A stretch of 64,000 nt of DNA from Delphinus delphis (lineage: Eukaryota > Chordata > Mammalia > Artiodactyla > Delphinidae): assembly GCF_949987515.2 (NCBI RefSeq), contig NC_082691.1, forward strand, positions 63,991,740-64,055,739, written 5' to 3'. The notes under the pieces are model-generated. The model was not told where the DNA came from. It did not search any database and was given only the letters and a program-made list of their open reading frames with translations. Of the stretch, positions 47,591 through 59,089 are shown piece by piece. A program made the translations under genes and the position numbers. Within the stretch, counting starts at the first letter, position 1. Each line of letters begins with the position of its first letter.

Positions 47591-48394
47591 CAGACTTTCC
47601 CACTGACCCCTGTCAGATGCCCCCACTGTCGGCAGTAGCATATGTTGGTGCCGTTACCCCAGGAGTGTGTTTCTGTCCAGCCCTAGGTTGTGTCAAGTAG
47701 AACAAATTTAGTGCATGTTTGTAGGAAACAGCTGAAAGAAACCCTACAAGGCACGATTTAAGAGACACTGATGATAATGCATAAGCTCATGGTATCTCAC
47801 AGGATAGGTTGTAAATAAAAGCTGAGGCAGGTCCTGGTCAGAATTGGAAACCTGTCAGGTGAAAGGAGGATGATCTGGCTCCATGGTTTGTCTAAATGAT
47901 GACCAAGAAAAAGTTCTACAGCTATAGACTCAGTCCTGATTGTTGGGTTGGACATGGCACAGTGGACTCCTCCCTCCCTCCCTGGTCACATCAGAAACAG
48001 AGGCACAGGCGTGTGCAATCGCTGCTCTTCTCCACTGACGGGTTTAGGGGGCAGAGCTGACTCTGGGGAAAAGTGTATAGTGAGTGACATTCTCCTTTGG
48101 TGTCCTTGGCCTTATTGTTGCTGCCTCCCCACTTTTAGTGACTCTTCTAAGGCATCAGATAGCCAGCGTCCTTCTCTCTCCCTCCATTAAATCCTGTGCT
48201 CAGAATTAGATGCTGCAATACATGTGAGGGATGTTGTACTGGCTTGTGGTGGCTGTGGCTTTGCAATTCCCTGCTTGCCTTTACTCCCACTCCATCCCCC
48301 TCTGGTCGCAGACCCGGTGTCTGGACGCCAGGGGTGGGCAGAGGACCCATCTGGACTCTCAGAGCACCTTACCCCTCGGCCAGTATCTCCAGGT
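47591..48394. other. gene-free stretch, nothing recognised
   Basis: G+C is higher than the window average, with overlapping short frames on both strands and no recognisable domain. No CpG island is evident. Confidence 0.45.
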
Positions 48395-48745
48395 GATGGT
48401 TGATGTATGGGCCCCAAAGTCAAGCTAAGCCAATCAGAGCTCTTCCCCAAGATGCTTGACACTGGGGAAGGTCTTCCATTTGTGAAGTTAGAAACGCTAG
48501 GGCCTTGTCCTGCTCTGTGGAGAAAGCCTGTATGCCAAAGGGGAGCCCAGGACCGAGCCAAACCAAAATGAGTGCTGGAGCAAGGCCTGCTGGGACCAGG
48601 CCCTGGTTCTGGTCCCCCAAGACCCCAGAACTAGCCTGGTCCATGTAGCTTCAGCTCTTCCTGTCTGTGAGCTACCCCCAGTGCCTTTCCAATAACCTCC
48701 CTTGTGCTTTAATCAGATTGCATTGTGTTTCTGTCACTTCTCTCT
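48395..48745 (+). mobile_element. ancient MER-type repeat, family uncertain
   Basis: 'caagctaagccaatcagagc' near the left, a GAGCCAAACC middle and a right end 'ctttccaataacctccctt' followed by 'gcattgtgtttctgtcactt' resemble an old medium-reiteration repeat seen in other mammals (…ccaataaattccctttt…gggtttctgtcactt). The assignment is by pattern only. Confidence 0.4.
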
Positions 48746-50007
48746 GGAAACATTCTGTGTGCTTTAACCAACTCCAAGGTGTTCCTCCCTGAGGTGAATT
48801 TCTTAAAATCACTATTAAGTATCCAAACACAGGAGAGTCTATAAGGTGTTTTTCTTTGAAGTATCCGGTCTAACGAATGACACTGAGTAATTAAGTAGGA
48901 AATTAAATTCATTGTAAGATTATTGGTCTGTATATACTTCTTTTCATCTAAAATGCTCAAAGTAGTGGACAGCTATGATAAAGTCACTTTATTTTTGAAA
49001 GAGCAAAGACAATGCAATTTAATTTTAGATCATTCCAGATTGAGTTTGAGTCAACATGCAGAAAACTGGAAATCTGCCAGGAATTAAATACTGATTACTG
49101 GGTCCCAACTTTAGGTTATGACCCAAGTTATGGTCACTGTGGGTATCCCAAAGGGCTGCAAGATTATTTTAAAGAAACCCAAAATGTTATCTTTATTTTA
49201 CTTCTGAGCTCTGTATTTATTGGGTTGGGGGAGGGGAAAACTGTTTAATAGGGAGGGGCTCTGGGGAAGAAAGTCAGCTACAGAGAATCCAGGCCAAGGG
49301 CAACAGCAATACCAGAGCCCTGGTCAGGGGCAGCGTTCACGTAGAGTGTATACCAGGGACAGGAGTTTGCATATAGCAGGGTAGAAAAATAGGTTTCATC
49401 TTATATGAAGATTCTTGACAGATAATGAAGACTACTTGGAGAATTGTATTCAGAAAGAGTCTGAGATGGAATGGAGGTTCAGTGGGTCAGCCATGATTAT
49501 TTATTAGTGATGTCTGCCTTGGGCACAGGAGTGGATTCTAGTGATACCACATGGATCAGGTATTTCCCATCTCCAATTCAGAGTCTCAGCAGTGGAGTGG
49601 GTAAAAAATTCCACCTCATCGCAGCAGAGCCATACCTGATGAATACCTACTAGCTATTCAGAATTGGGCAGCAAGATATTCCTATCAGCCTACATGCAGA
49701 TCTGACCAGAACTTAAGGGGGCAGTCAGCAGAGCTCCTGGAGGTCGGTGCATTGCTGGCTGTTGGCAAATATTGAGTTTACATAACTCTCCCTGTAGAGG
49801 ATAGAAGATTTTGAAAAAGCCTCCAGTGTAGGCTGGTGAGAAAAAAACTGTAGAATGAGGGAAAGGGGCCAATATCTTGAAGACTAAAAAAAAAAAAAAA
49901 AAAAAATGATCTACTACAGATTCTGGAAGAAATTTTTAGAAAGATGACAAGGCTCCAGCAATGCATTTAAAAACAAACAAAACAAAAACAAAACATGGAC
50001 TCCAAAG
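48746..50007. other. gene-free stretch with an A tract
   Basis: An A tract of ~21 bases lies at 49887-49907. No gene or repeat recognised. Confidence 0.45.
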
Positions 50008-50020
50008 TAAAACAACACTG

Positions 50021-50211
50021 GGGGCTTCCCTGGCGGTCCAGTGGTTAAGACTTTGCCTTCCAATGCAGGGGGTGCGGGTTCAGTCCATGGTCGGGGAGCT
50101 GGGATCCCACGTGCCCCACAGCCAAAAATCCAAAACAAAAAAAACAGAAGCAATATTGTAACAGATTCAATGAAGACTTTAAAAATGGTCCACATCAAAA
50201 AATCTTTGAAA
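50021..50211 (+). mobile_element. tRNA-derived SINE, second CHR-like type with unique tail
   Basis: Plus-strand element beginning GGGGCTTCCCTGGCGGTCCA, with a B-box-like GGGTTCAGTCC and 'ggatcccacgtgccccaca'. The tail, unlike that of the other SINEs, includes 'ttcaatgaagactttaaaaa' and 'tggtccacatcaaaaaatc'. A perfect 13 bp duplication TAAAACAACACTG at 50008-50020 and 50212-50224 fixes both ends and shows that the tail belongs to the insertion. Confidence 0.92.
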
Positions 50212-50286
50212 TAAAACAACACTGAAAGGAGAGATCAGGCTGAGATGAAAAGACAATTGGAATAAGATGAAATTTACATATTTATT

Positions 50287-50594
50287 ATTATTTTAAATTT
50301 TATTTATGTTTGGCTGCATTGGGTCTTCGTTGCTACAGGCGGGCTTTCTCTAGTTGCGGTGAGCAGGGGCTACTCTTCGTTGTGGTGTGCGGGTTTCTCA
50401 TTGCGGTGGCTTCTCTTGTGCAGCACGGGCTCTAGGCACACGGGCTTCAGTACTTGTGGCACGCGGGCTCAGTAGTTGTGGTGCACGGGCTTAGTTGCTC
50501 CATAGCATGTGTGATCTTCCTGGACCAGGGCTCGAACCTGTGTCCCCTGCATTGGCAGGCAGATTCTTAACCACTGCGCCACCAGGGAAGTCCC
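50287..50594 (-). mobile_element. CHR-type tRNA-derived SINE, short form
   Basis: Minus-strand element beginning GGGACTTCCCTGGTGGCGCA, with B-box-like GGTTCGAGCCC and two internal TTGTGG units, so ~46 bp shorter than the 2239 and 32218 copies. A 12 bp duplication TACATATTTATT at 50275-50286 and 50595-50606 brackets it. Confidence 0.93.
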
Positions 50595-50606
50595 TACATA
50601 TTTATT

Positions 50607-51360
50607 TTCTATAGGTTTTTTGGTTCTTTTTCTTCCTTCTTTTAGCTGAATGTTTAGTTCTTTTGTTTTCAATATTCCTTATTTTCTAGTACAGGTAGTT
50701 AAGATGATAAAATTTTCTCTGAGTACCAATTTGGCTGCCTCTCCTAACTTTTGATATGCCACACTGAAAATAGTCTGAGAATTTAGGTATTCAAATTATT
50801 TTAAAGGAAGTAATAAAATATTTACTAAGTGAAGTGGGCTTTTTGCTCTTTTGACAGTTACTTTCTAGTTTTATTACATTGTGATCAGAGGGTAAACACT
50901 CTATGATTGTTACTTTTTATAATTTATGGAGTTGTTTCACTTGAGGACCATTGCATCATTTTTTGTAAATATTCTATACATTCTTACTTATGATTGCCTT
51001 ACATGATCTGTTGGTTAGGCTAAAGTTTTCCAATATGACATTGGATTTGTCAATATCTCCTTATTCTTCTAACAATTTTTACTTTATATATTACTATTTA
51101 GGTGCATAAAGATTCATTAAAAGATAATCTACTCTCTGTCAATGCGTTTTCCCTTTGTTGTGTTTAATATTTTCATTTTGAGTTATATTTTTGGAATACT
51201 AATATTATCACATCTAGTTCTTTTTTGAAAACATTTATCTGATATATTATATCCATCTCTTTGTTTTTAATGCTTCTGAATAATTTTGTTTTGTTTTGAT
51301 GTTTTAAATCTCTTTTAAACATCAACATAGAATAAAAAAATTTGTTTTGCCCAGTCTGTG
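50607..51360 (-). mobile_element. ancient L1 LINE fragment, ORF2 5' half
   Basis: T-rich antisense L1: 'tttattacattgtgatcaga', 'gatctgttggttaggctaa', 'acattggatttgtcaatatc', 'ctatttaggtgcataaag' and 'tattatcacatctagttctt' follow the antisense order of the ORF2 endonuclease-to-RT segment. No frame remains. Confidence 0.7.
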
Positions 51361-53289
51361 TCTCTTTCAACAGGAGGAAATTTATAATTTTTCTATTATG
51401 GAAAACTTCAAGCAAACACAAAAGAGGAGAACAATAAATGTCACTCTGCTTCTAAAACAATCAATTTTCACCAATTTGGATTATTCTGAAGCAAGTTTTT
51501 TTTTTTTTTTTAGATTTGGAAGAACTGACAATAGAGAGTTTTATTGCAGATGGGAATGACCCAGGAGAAAGGAAAAATTTTTTATGCTAATATTAAAAGT
51601 GTTTTTAACATTAGGCCTCTATTTAGGCATAATTTCCTGACAACTGCCTGAAGTCTTTTTAATACATTTTTAGGTTTCCTCATGAGTTATTCTAATTATT
51701 GCTTTTCCTCATATCCCATATTTTCCTCTTTTCTTGGTTTGTGTCTTGGATTTGTGTTTTATTTTTCTAGAAGATATCTTCTAATGATCCTAACAGAAAG
51801 AGCTTTTGATTGATAAATTCTCAGTGAATAGTATTTCAATAGAATTGCAGGTCAAAATAATTTTTCCCCCTGAACTTTGTAGTTATTGCTTTTTTATCTT
51901 CCTGCATCTGGGGTTACTTCTTCCATTGTAGGTAAATGGTTATTCTTTTGTTTTGGAGCACCCAATAATTTATTTAGAAGCAAAGTTGTTTGGAATATAT
52001 TAAAGCAACAGAGAGATGTTCTCAGGTACCAGGAGCTCAGAAATTTATAGCAGCTAGCAGTGCGATTTTAAATATTTCCTTGAAGATGTGCATCTGCCAA
52101 CTTAGACGTGAATTAAGGCGTTTCATGACCTATGGATTTCTCCCCTCACTGAGCTTTAACCCCTCCCCTCCTCCAATTAGGCCTGTACCTGGATTTTTGT
52201 TGTCAGATCAATTTGATCCTGCAGGGAGCGCTTGGTCCCACTGTGTTTCAAGCAAACATTTTCCTTCTACCTTTGTTCTTCTCCCACTTGGGACAAACGT
52301 GTTTTTTAATTTCTGTCCTTCACCCTTGAAATTTCTTTTCTTTCTTAATGATCGCATAAAGCAAGAATAAAGCCGTTCCGTTCTAGTGGTAACTAACATT
52401 GGCTAAATATTTTGCCGAAAGAGAGATGAAGAGAGACAAAACCCCATGCCTCTAGCTCCTACAGATCGTAGTTTCCCTCTTCCCATTTATGGCTTCATTA
52501 TTCTTTCTTCCACTTCCTTCCAGCTTGAAGTAAGTTAATGCCTCTCCTGTCTTTTCTTGAAGAATTTGTCTTTTCAATTGGCTGACACTAAAAACTATTT
52601 GAAAACAATGGAAAGGCTAAAGTTGTATTCTCAGTTTTTGGTATCGAGAATGTGAACAATTAAACAAGAAAACACAATCTGGATTTGTTTTTAATGGGAT
52701 AGATACAGTTTCAACTTCCTTCCTAGGAGAATACCAGAAGGAGACAGAACTGAGAGCCACAAAATAAGGCCTCAAGCTGAGAATAACAATGATTTTGTTC
52801 TGTTGTCCACTCCATCCTCAGTGCTGCCCATTCCAGGATCTATTCTGCTATTTTCATAACACTCGAAATGATTTCACATCTGCAAGTAATTAGTTGCAAA
52901 ATAATCTATCTTGGGACTGTGGGCTAGAGAAGGGTTGGGTAATAGGAGTTCCAACTGTGGTGTAACAATGTGTAGATCATGCATTCCTTCTGTTTTTGCC
53001 GACATATACAGTAAATATGTTACATGAGTATAGGCTGCTCCTGTGGAACTCTGAACATAGCCCTTTGTTTGAGAAGCTCATCATCGATGAGAACAGCACC
53101 AACTTCACATTTATATCTTATCTCACATTTTACAAAGCTCTCTCCTAACATTATCTTAGTTCTTTTTCACAACCCTGAGAGATAGCCAAGGGTAAGAGTT
53201 CTGTCTGATACAGGAGGCATCTGGGCTGGTAAGCTACTAGACAGTAGGGGACATGATTTGGTTTGCTGAGTTTTTGCAAACATTTTGTT
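51361..53289. other. gene-free stretch, nothing recognised
   Basis: A T tract lies at 51498-51513. The 126-codon frame at 51990-52370 has no recognisable domain. Confidence 0.45.
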
Positions 53290-53545
53290 AACAGTTCGTT
53301 AGTGTAGTAACATTTACGGAGGAGTGCAGAAAATCATAACAGCATGGCTCAATGAGCTATCAAAGAGAATACACTCATGTAACCTGTTCCCAGATCAAGA
53401 AACAAAACAATATCAACACTTCTGTACTCTCTAACAAGTCACCCACCCTCAAGGGTAACTGCCATTCTGACTCCTAAATAGGTTACAAGTTTGTTTGAAT
53501 TAGTTTTGTATGGCATGTGAACAAGGACCTTGCGATTTATGGATG
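53290..53545 (-). mobile_element. old L1 LINE 3' UTR fragment
   Basis: 'cagatcaagaaacaaaacaa' with 'tatcaacacttctgtact', then 'ggtaactgccattctgactc' and 'gaattagttttgta' is the antisense of an old L1 3' UTR, the same block type as at 59090-59340. Confidence 0.55.
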
Positions 53546-55342
53546 TATTATGCACGTGTGCTTGTTACATTTAAGAATACATCTTTTCATGATGAAATGC
53601 CATGCATGTGAGGAAATGATAGAGGAATGAGATGATCCAACCTGAAGAAGGTTCATATGAGTTGGGACTTAATAGCTCCAATGTATGAAGGATGAATGCC
53701 TGGAATATTATAAGAAGCTTTCTCCATTTCGATCAAGAACGGACAAAAGCTCAGTTCATGTAGAAAGAGAAAAATACCTTTCTTTCATTCTTAGAACTTC
53801 ATGGACAAAAAAGAATCGATGTCCTTCTATGGATATTTTAAATTTTAGGCTGTAAGTGCTAAGTCCGAGATGACTTTGGTTCAATCTTAACCAGTGGCAA
53901 GCAATGGACAGTCATTTTTCAAGAGGATTTCCTTTCCCTCCTGATGTTTGGCTGAGCATTTCTACCAATTCCTACGGGAAGGTCAGCACTGTGTTCTTTT
54001 AAGGGAAATGATGTTTTACTGGAACAGTGAAGTGGTGCCTAATTTGCCTCCTTCTCTTGGAGGTAAGCGTGTCCCCAGAGACGAAGTCTTTGCTTATGTA
54101 TGTGCTGCATCTCCTTCAGATGGCAGAGCCAGAGACTGACAGTAATTGTTCCAGCTGATATCCTTCAGCAGATGAATTTTGGAAGCTTCCCCACCCATGT
54201 CCTCACCACTATTCTCTCATATTTCTCCACCATTATGAGAATCAGAAGCCAACGGGTAACAGTGGCTTGTTTGAAATGGTTTGGGGCTCATGCGCATGGA
54301 AGAATATAGACTAAGACTGCTCCCAGGTTTAGCGCTGCCTTGAAATGGAATCCTTCTAGACTTTGTTTAGCAAGGGCTGTGTTGATGTGGCCTCCATTAG
54401 AAAAGACCTGCTTTCTCTTTGGAGTCTGTGTGAGTCCCTCTACTTCACCCCCAGACCCTCTGAGCTCAGAGCAGAGGAATGTTTACATGAATAGAGACTG
54501 CCAAGGTTTTAAATTGCAACCATTAAGAAATGAACTATCCTCTTAATCGTTTTTTGCTTCATTCTCCAAAGATTAAAATGCTTTTAATTTAATAAAGTTT
54601 TGAAAAATAGGTAAGTTTATAATTTTACAAAAATGTGTTCAGAGAAGTAGGAACATACAGGGAATCCTAGAGGATACTGAGAATGACCTATTTAGGTCTC
54701 ATTCATCTCATTTCGGAGATACAAGGACACTGCCCACTTTTGGCTCTCCAGTCTGTTTTAGATGCATTTGGACTATTTTCTTTCCCCTATCAAACCAGTT
54801 AAGTCAGAGTGTAGATCACAATCTTAAAAAAAAAAACTGACATTTCTTCCCTTTAAAAAATTGACACTCTTCTCTGGACAAGTACCTGCTTAGAAAGAAA
54901 CACTACTTTTATTCACTTTTCCACCTTTATCCTACAGATACATGAAAATATAGATCACAAATAAAATCTACATTTTGGATTACATGGTCTGTTCTGAAAT
55001 GGATGGGCATAAGGATAAGAACATCTTTACTACTCTTATTTAGTTACAAATAAATATTGTAATTAATTTTGCACAAGTTTAGAACAGAGCATAGCAGGTC
55101 TGGATGCCAGTGTTAACCCAATTCTTCTTTGTTTGTAGATTCCAGGGTATGGCTTATTACTAATCTGAAAACATAACAGAGAACTTGTGAAAAAGCAAAT
55201 GTTCACATGTAATAGTCATTTCAGCCAGATGTTCTAAATAATTTTTCACGAAGCCATTGTTTAGCCACTGTGAAATAATGGTCACTTATCTCCAAAGGGA
55301 ATATTTAAAATGCAAACTTCTGTTGTCACAAGGTGCCCTAGA
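53546..55342. other. gene-free stretch, nothing recognised
   Basis: AT-rich. Frames of 63-69 codons around 53948-54546 show no family resemblance. Confidence 0.45.
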
Positions 55343-55652
55343 TTGAATATGTGTGTCCCCCTAAATTTATATGTGTGTCCCCACCCATTCATGAGGTTGG
55401 AGCCCTCATGAATGGGATTAATGCCCTTATAAAAGAGGCCTGAGAAAGCTCCCTTGCTCCTTCCACCATGTGAGCTTATAGGTAGACGATGTCATCTATA
55501 AATCAGAAATTGGGTTCTCACCAGACACTGAATCTGCTAGCACTTTGATCTTGGTCTTCCAGCCTCCAAAAGAAAAAAAAAATGTTTATTGTTTATAAGC
55601 TACCCAATCTGTGGTATTCTGTTATAGCAGCCCTAATGGACTAAGACACAAG
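55343..55652 (+). mobile_element. MLT1-like LTR (ERVL-MaLR), solo
   Basis: The sequence starts TGCCCTAGATTGAATATGTG, has the phrase 'ggagccctcatgaatgggat' and the promoter-side 'atgcccttataaaagagg', goes on with 'tccaccatgtgag', 'ctcaccagacactgaatctg' and 'cttgatcttggtcttccagc', and ends 'tagcagccctaatggactaa'. This is the order of an MLT1-type LTR on the plus strand. A 10-base A tract interrupts it near 55572-55581. No internal retroviral sequence is next to it. Confidence 0.8.
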
Positions 55653-55696
55653 GTATACATATAAATGTAGTGAATTTCCATTTAAAAAGTATGTAG

Positions 55697-55861
55697 GTCC
55701 TGTAATAGCACAGGGAACTCTACTCTGTGGTGACCTCAATGGGAAGGAAATCCAAAAAAGAGGGGATATATGTATACATATAGCTGATTCACTTTGCTGT
55801 ACAGTAGAAACTAACACAACATTGTAAAGCAACTATACTCCAATAAAAATTTTTTTAAAAA
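55697..55861 (+). mobile_element. L1 LINE 3' UTR terminal piece
   Basis: 'atagcacagggaactctact', 'atatgtatacatatagctga', 'gctgtacagtagaaactaac' and 'caactatactccaataaaaa' are the last ~165 bp of an L1 3' UTR on the plus strand, with a short A-rich end. Most like the L1 piece at 41420-42072. Confidence 0.85.
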
Positions 55862-56029
55862 GTATGCAGGTCAACCCATTTCTGAATGAGGGTACCTGGA
55901 TATTATACCTTAGATTATTCATACTCCTGCATCCCTAAAGAGGAAAAGGAAGATTTAAACTTAAAAAAAAAATTATTTATAATGATGGAAGAAATGTTCA
56001 CATATTGAGGTATGAGGAAGTCATTCTGG

Positions 56030-56471
56030 CTTATACATGATTTGGACTGAACTTTATGCTAACTAAAACAACCTGTCAAACATGCATTGTACATCTGCTT
56101 TAACAATTAACGAAAAGGATGCATTTAAAAATAAAAATGGAGTAACTGTGGTTCAGGCATCCAAAATAGAGCCAGTGACCATTGTGGATGTGGTTTCTGA
56201 TATGCTCCTGCATCACTACGCACTTGAATTTTCTGAACTGTATCAAACTCAAGGATACCATCAGCTGTTCTCCAAACAGTATCTGCTGGCTGCTGTCAGC
56301 TGCAGCCTTATGGTCTCAAGGTCTCCCCTGGTAACTGTGCAACCATTTCAAACCCCAACATATCCTTACTTCTTGCCAGCTCCAATCCTAATTCTTGACA
56401 AACAACTAATGTAACTTTGTGGTTTCTGCCTATATAAGCCTCCCCCATTTTGTAGTCCAGTGGAATACAAT
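56030..56471 (+). mobile_element. LTR-like element, left part (right part at 58861-58935)
   Basis: The stretch ends in a TATA-type block CTATATAAGCCTCCCCC at about 56430-56446. If the MMD retrocopy is removed, it continues at 58861 with CTTGAATCTGTGTCTCC and 'gccctcagtttggttcaaac', then 'aaactcttttct'. The layout of a TATA box about 100 bp ahead of such an end fits an LTR. I cannot name the family. A 110-codon frame at 56082-56414 lies within it and is not supported as a gene. Confidence 0.35.
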
Positions 56472-56481
56472 TCAAGTGCTT

Positions 56482-58850
56482 TTTTTTTTTTTAACCAAAT
56501 CCAAGTAACAATTTTATTTTACTCTACAGCACATTTTTTTACATACATTTTAGTGGTTTTGACAGTGGTACTTTTGAGCAGACTTTAAATGAATCCACAA
56601 AAGTTAATACATTTAAAATAAAATATACACAATAAAACAAGAGGCATCCAGATGTTCAGAGTCATGCAGAAGGGGTGGTCTGGTTGGCGTTATCATTGGA
56701 TACCTTGCCTATTTAAGAATTCATCGGCAAAAGGCCGTTCTTCTGTTCATCATTCCCATATAATTTACCAAAGTCAGAGAGCTCTAAACATACACACACA
56801 AAATAAACCCTCATTTAAAGCTACATCAGTACAAAATTTCAATGAATTGAATTCAGTGTATTGCCAAACCAACAATTCCAATGATCAAACACATCACTAA
56901 AAATATCAGCACCTGATCTAAAGGTAAGGTTATCTCATTTATTAAAATACCAACAGGATATTAACCAACAAAGCAACTAATATGTTAATCTTAATATAAG
57001 ACACTGAATGAAAACCAAAAACAATATATTAAATACCACTCCACTGAGCCAGGATATAACCCATGGATGACAGACACATGAGTTTATCTGTCAAACAGTG
57101 CTTTAAACACTTTTCTGTGAAAAAGAGGAAAGTGTATCTGGAGATGCAAAGGAAAGGTAGAAATGTGAATTTATGCATCTAGTTCCATAATTTTAAATGA
57201 CTATCAAACTGATAATTTAAAATGACTATCAAACTGATAATATAAAGCTAAGTGACAATGACTTAACCATTAGGCACCAAACAGGCATGACCACTATTCA
57301 CTGTAATTCGTAACGCTCTTCAGGAGTTTTCAGTGGATGGCCAACCCAACAATACTCTCTTAGTACAGACTAGATACTCATCCACTGTTGAAAAAGACCC
57401 TGAAGAAGACATGGCAAAGACATAGAGAAAAAGTTGAATCTTTTGAAAAAGTTAATGATATCAAAATACTTTTCCATCGCTGGGAAACCAAACTAGGTCA
57501 AGTATATGGCCCAAAGCAGCATGGAATTCAGAGTCAGAGCCTGGCAGAAGAGTTTTGGAAAACTTGTAGTTTTTAAAAATTGGCAATTTCCCCATGCTTA
57601 ATGAAACTCTCAGAAGAGGTATAATGTTTGTTCATTTCTGGAATGTTGACAGCTTGCTGCAAAAATTCACATGAATGAGGAACTGCAGAGATGCGCTTCG
57701 ATGAAGTGTTCTTTTTAAATTTACAAAAAACTGAAGTTTCTATTTAAAAAATAACCACGTTATGCCAGGATGAAGCATGGTAAAAAGTAGTGTAAGTTCT
57801 GTCCATGATTCTTTACATAGCTAATGGGAAAGTGATAGAAACCATTTTCTCTTAAAAAGGCAGTTTTGTTATTGCACTGACTTTTACAGCCTGACTTAGT
57901 AATTTAGAAAAATCATGTAGTAAAATCTGTAAAATCAAAATACAAAATCCTGGTTTGTAAACCAGTTGGCCAAGTCTATCCAGAGTACTTCATGATAGTG
58001 GAATGGAATTAATAATTCACTACCTTATGTATTTGCTGTGAGGGGGAAAATTCCAGAACACAGCTTTTATACTTTCACAGTAAATATATTCAAAAGATAC
58101 AAAGTCAGTGTAGTTGTTGTCTTCTCTTTTTTTCCCCCCTCTGTGCAATTTTCAGCTCTTACCCGACTCCTAAGTGCCATAATTGAAATAATACTGGTTT
58201 GGAGACCTAGTAAAGATTGGTCATAAGTGTCACATAAAGTCTGTAGGACTTGGGTAAAGATATTTCCAAATGGCATAGTAATGCACTGCAGCTGCCGTGG
58301 CCATGAACAGGTGCCAGGTGGCATGGACAAATGGAATGATGCCATTGTTCTTGAAGAACACAACTCCCAGGAAATAAATTAAGCCCTTACAGGCTAGTTC
58401 GTGAAGTTCTTCGGGGTTACTCATTGATGTCACCACCAAGGCTGGAGAAAAACCCATTGTGAGATAGAAAAAGATCTTAACCACCTTATACTTTTCATGG
58501 TAGAGAAATACATAAATGGTTCCTCGAGCTGCCATGAGCTAGATAAACCAATGCATATGAGGTGCCATATGCATATGTGGTTTATGAACCTGTTCCGGCA
58601 CCAGATGGCTTAAATAAATGATACCTGGCTGCCTCCTGGCACCGCTGGAATTGATTCTGGGACTGCATCGATCCTCTGCTGCTCCTCAGGGGCCGGGGGC
58701 TCCATCTCGTCAGTGCCGGCGGCCGGGAGCGCAACCCCCATGGGCTTGGGCTGCTCCGGAAGCCACCGCCTGCCAGGCGGACCACTCGGCAGGGCAGGGT
58801 TGGAGAGGACCAGGCCAGGGGTCGGGACAGGGCTGGAGCCAGACCAGGCC
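56482..58850 (-). pseudogene. MMD: processed retrocopy of MMD (PAQR11), internally deleted
   Basis: On the minus strand a 101-codon frame (58230-58535) matches the C-terminal part of MMD, a seven-helix PAQR/HlyIII-family membrane protein of the Golgi. It includes GTIYVFLYHEKYKVV, FFYLTMGFSPALVVTSM, LGVVFF and ATAAAVHYYAIWKYLY. Features of a retrocopy: no introns, a poly(A) tail (T run at 56481-56492), an AATAAA 21-26 bases upstream (56513-56518, minus), ~1.7 kb of 3' UTR, and a 10 bp duplication TCAAGTGCTT at 56472-56481 and 58851-58860. Damage: a stop (Trp to TAG) just before the open part, a Arg-to-TGA change at 58230 three codons before the true end (MMD usually ends RHL), and loss of most of the N-terminal and central helices. 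The 5' ~210 bp is GC-rich and not clearly MMD. Surely not a functional receptor. Confidence 0.88.
57188..57237 (-). repeat. 25 bp tandem duplication in the MMD-retrocopy 3' UTR
   Basis: TAATTTTAAATGACTATCAA-ACTGA is followed directly by a near-identical second copy (one substitution). It may be inherited from the parent 3' UTR or arose after insertion. Confidence 0.8.
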
Positions 58851-58860
58851 TCAAGTGCTT

Positions 58861-58935
58861 CTTGAATCTGTGTCTCCTGGGCTATTGCCCTCAGTTTGGT
58901 TCAAACAAAACTCTTTTCTATTGCTGTTATAAATT
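58861..58935 (+). mobile_element. LTR-like element, right part
   Basis: Continuation of the element at 56030-56471 beyond the MMD retrocopy: CTTGAATCTGTGTCTCCTGG and 'ctattgccctcagtttggtt'. Joined to the left part, it forms a plausible LTR 3' end. Confidence 0.35.
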
Positions 58936-59089
58936 GTTTATTGATTATTTCCACCAACGATAACCATTTGAATGATACAAGTTAATTATTTAACTAAAAT
59001 TTTGAAAAATTATAGAAAAGAAAATAACTAAAGTAATTAAATCTCCTTATCCTAATGACAATTGCTATAAAGGAAAAAACAGTTTTATT

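Noticed and set aside
56082..56414. 110-codon frame next to the MMD retrocopy
   Set aside because: It lies in LTR-like sequence with a TATA-type block after it and shows no protein family resemblance.
58582..58854. 90-codon minus-strand frame in the retrocopy 5' segment as a gene
   Set aside because: Arg/Pro-rich frame of GC-rich DNA inside a processed pseudogene. The composition explains its openness.
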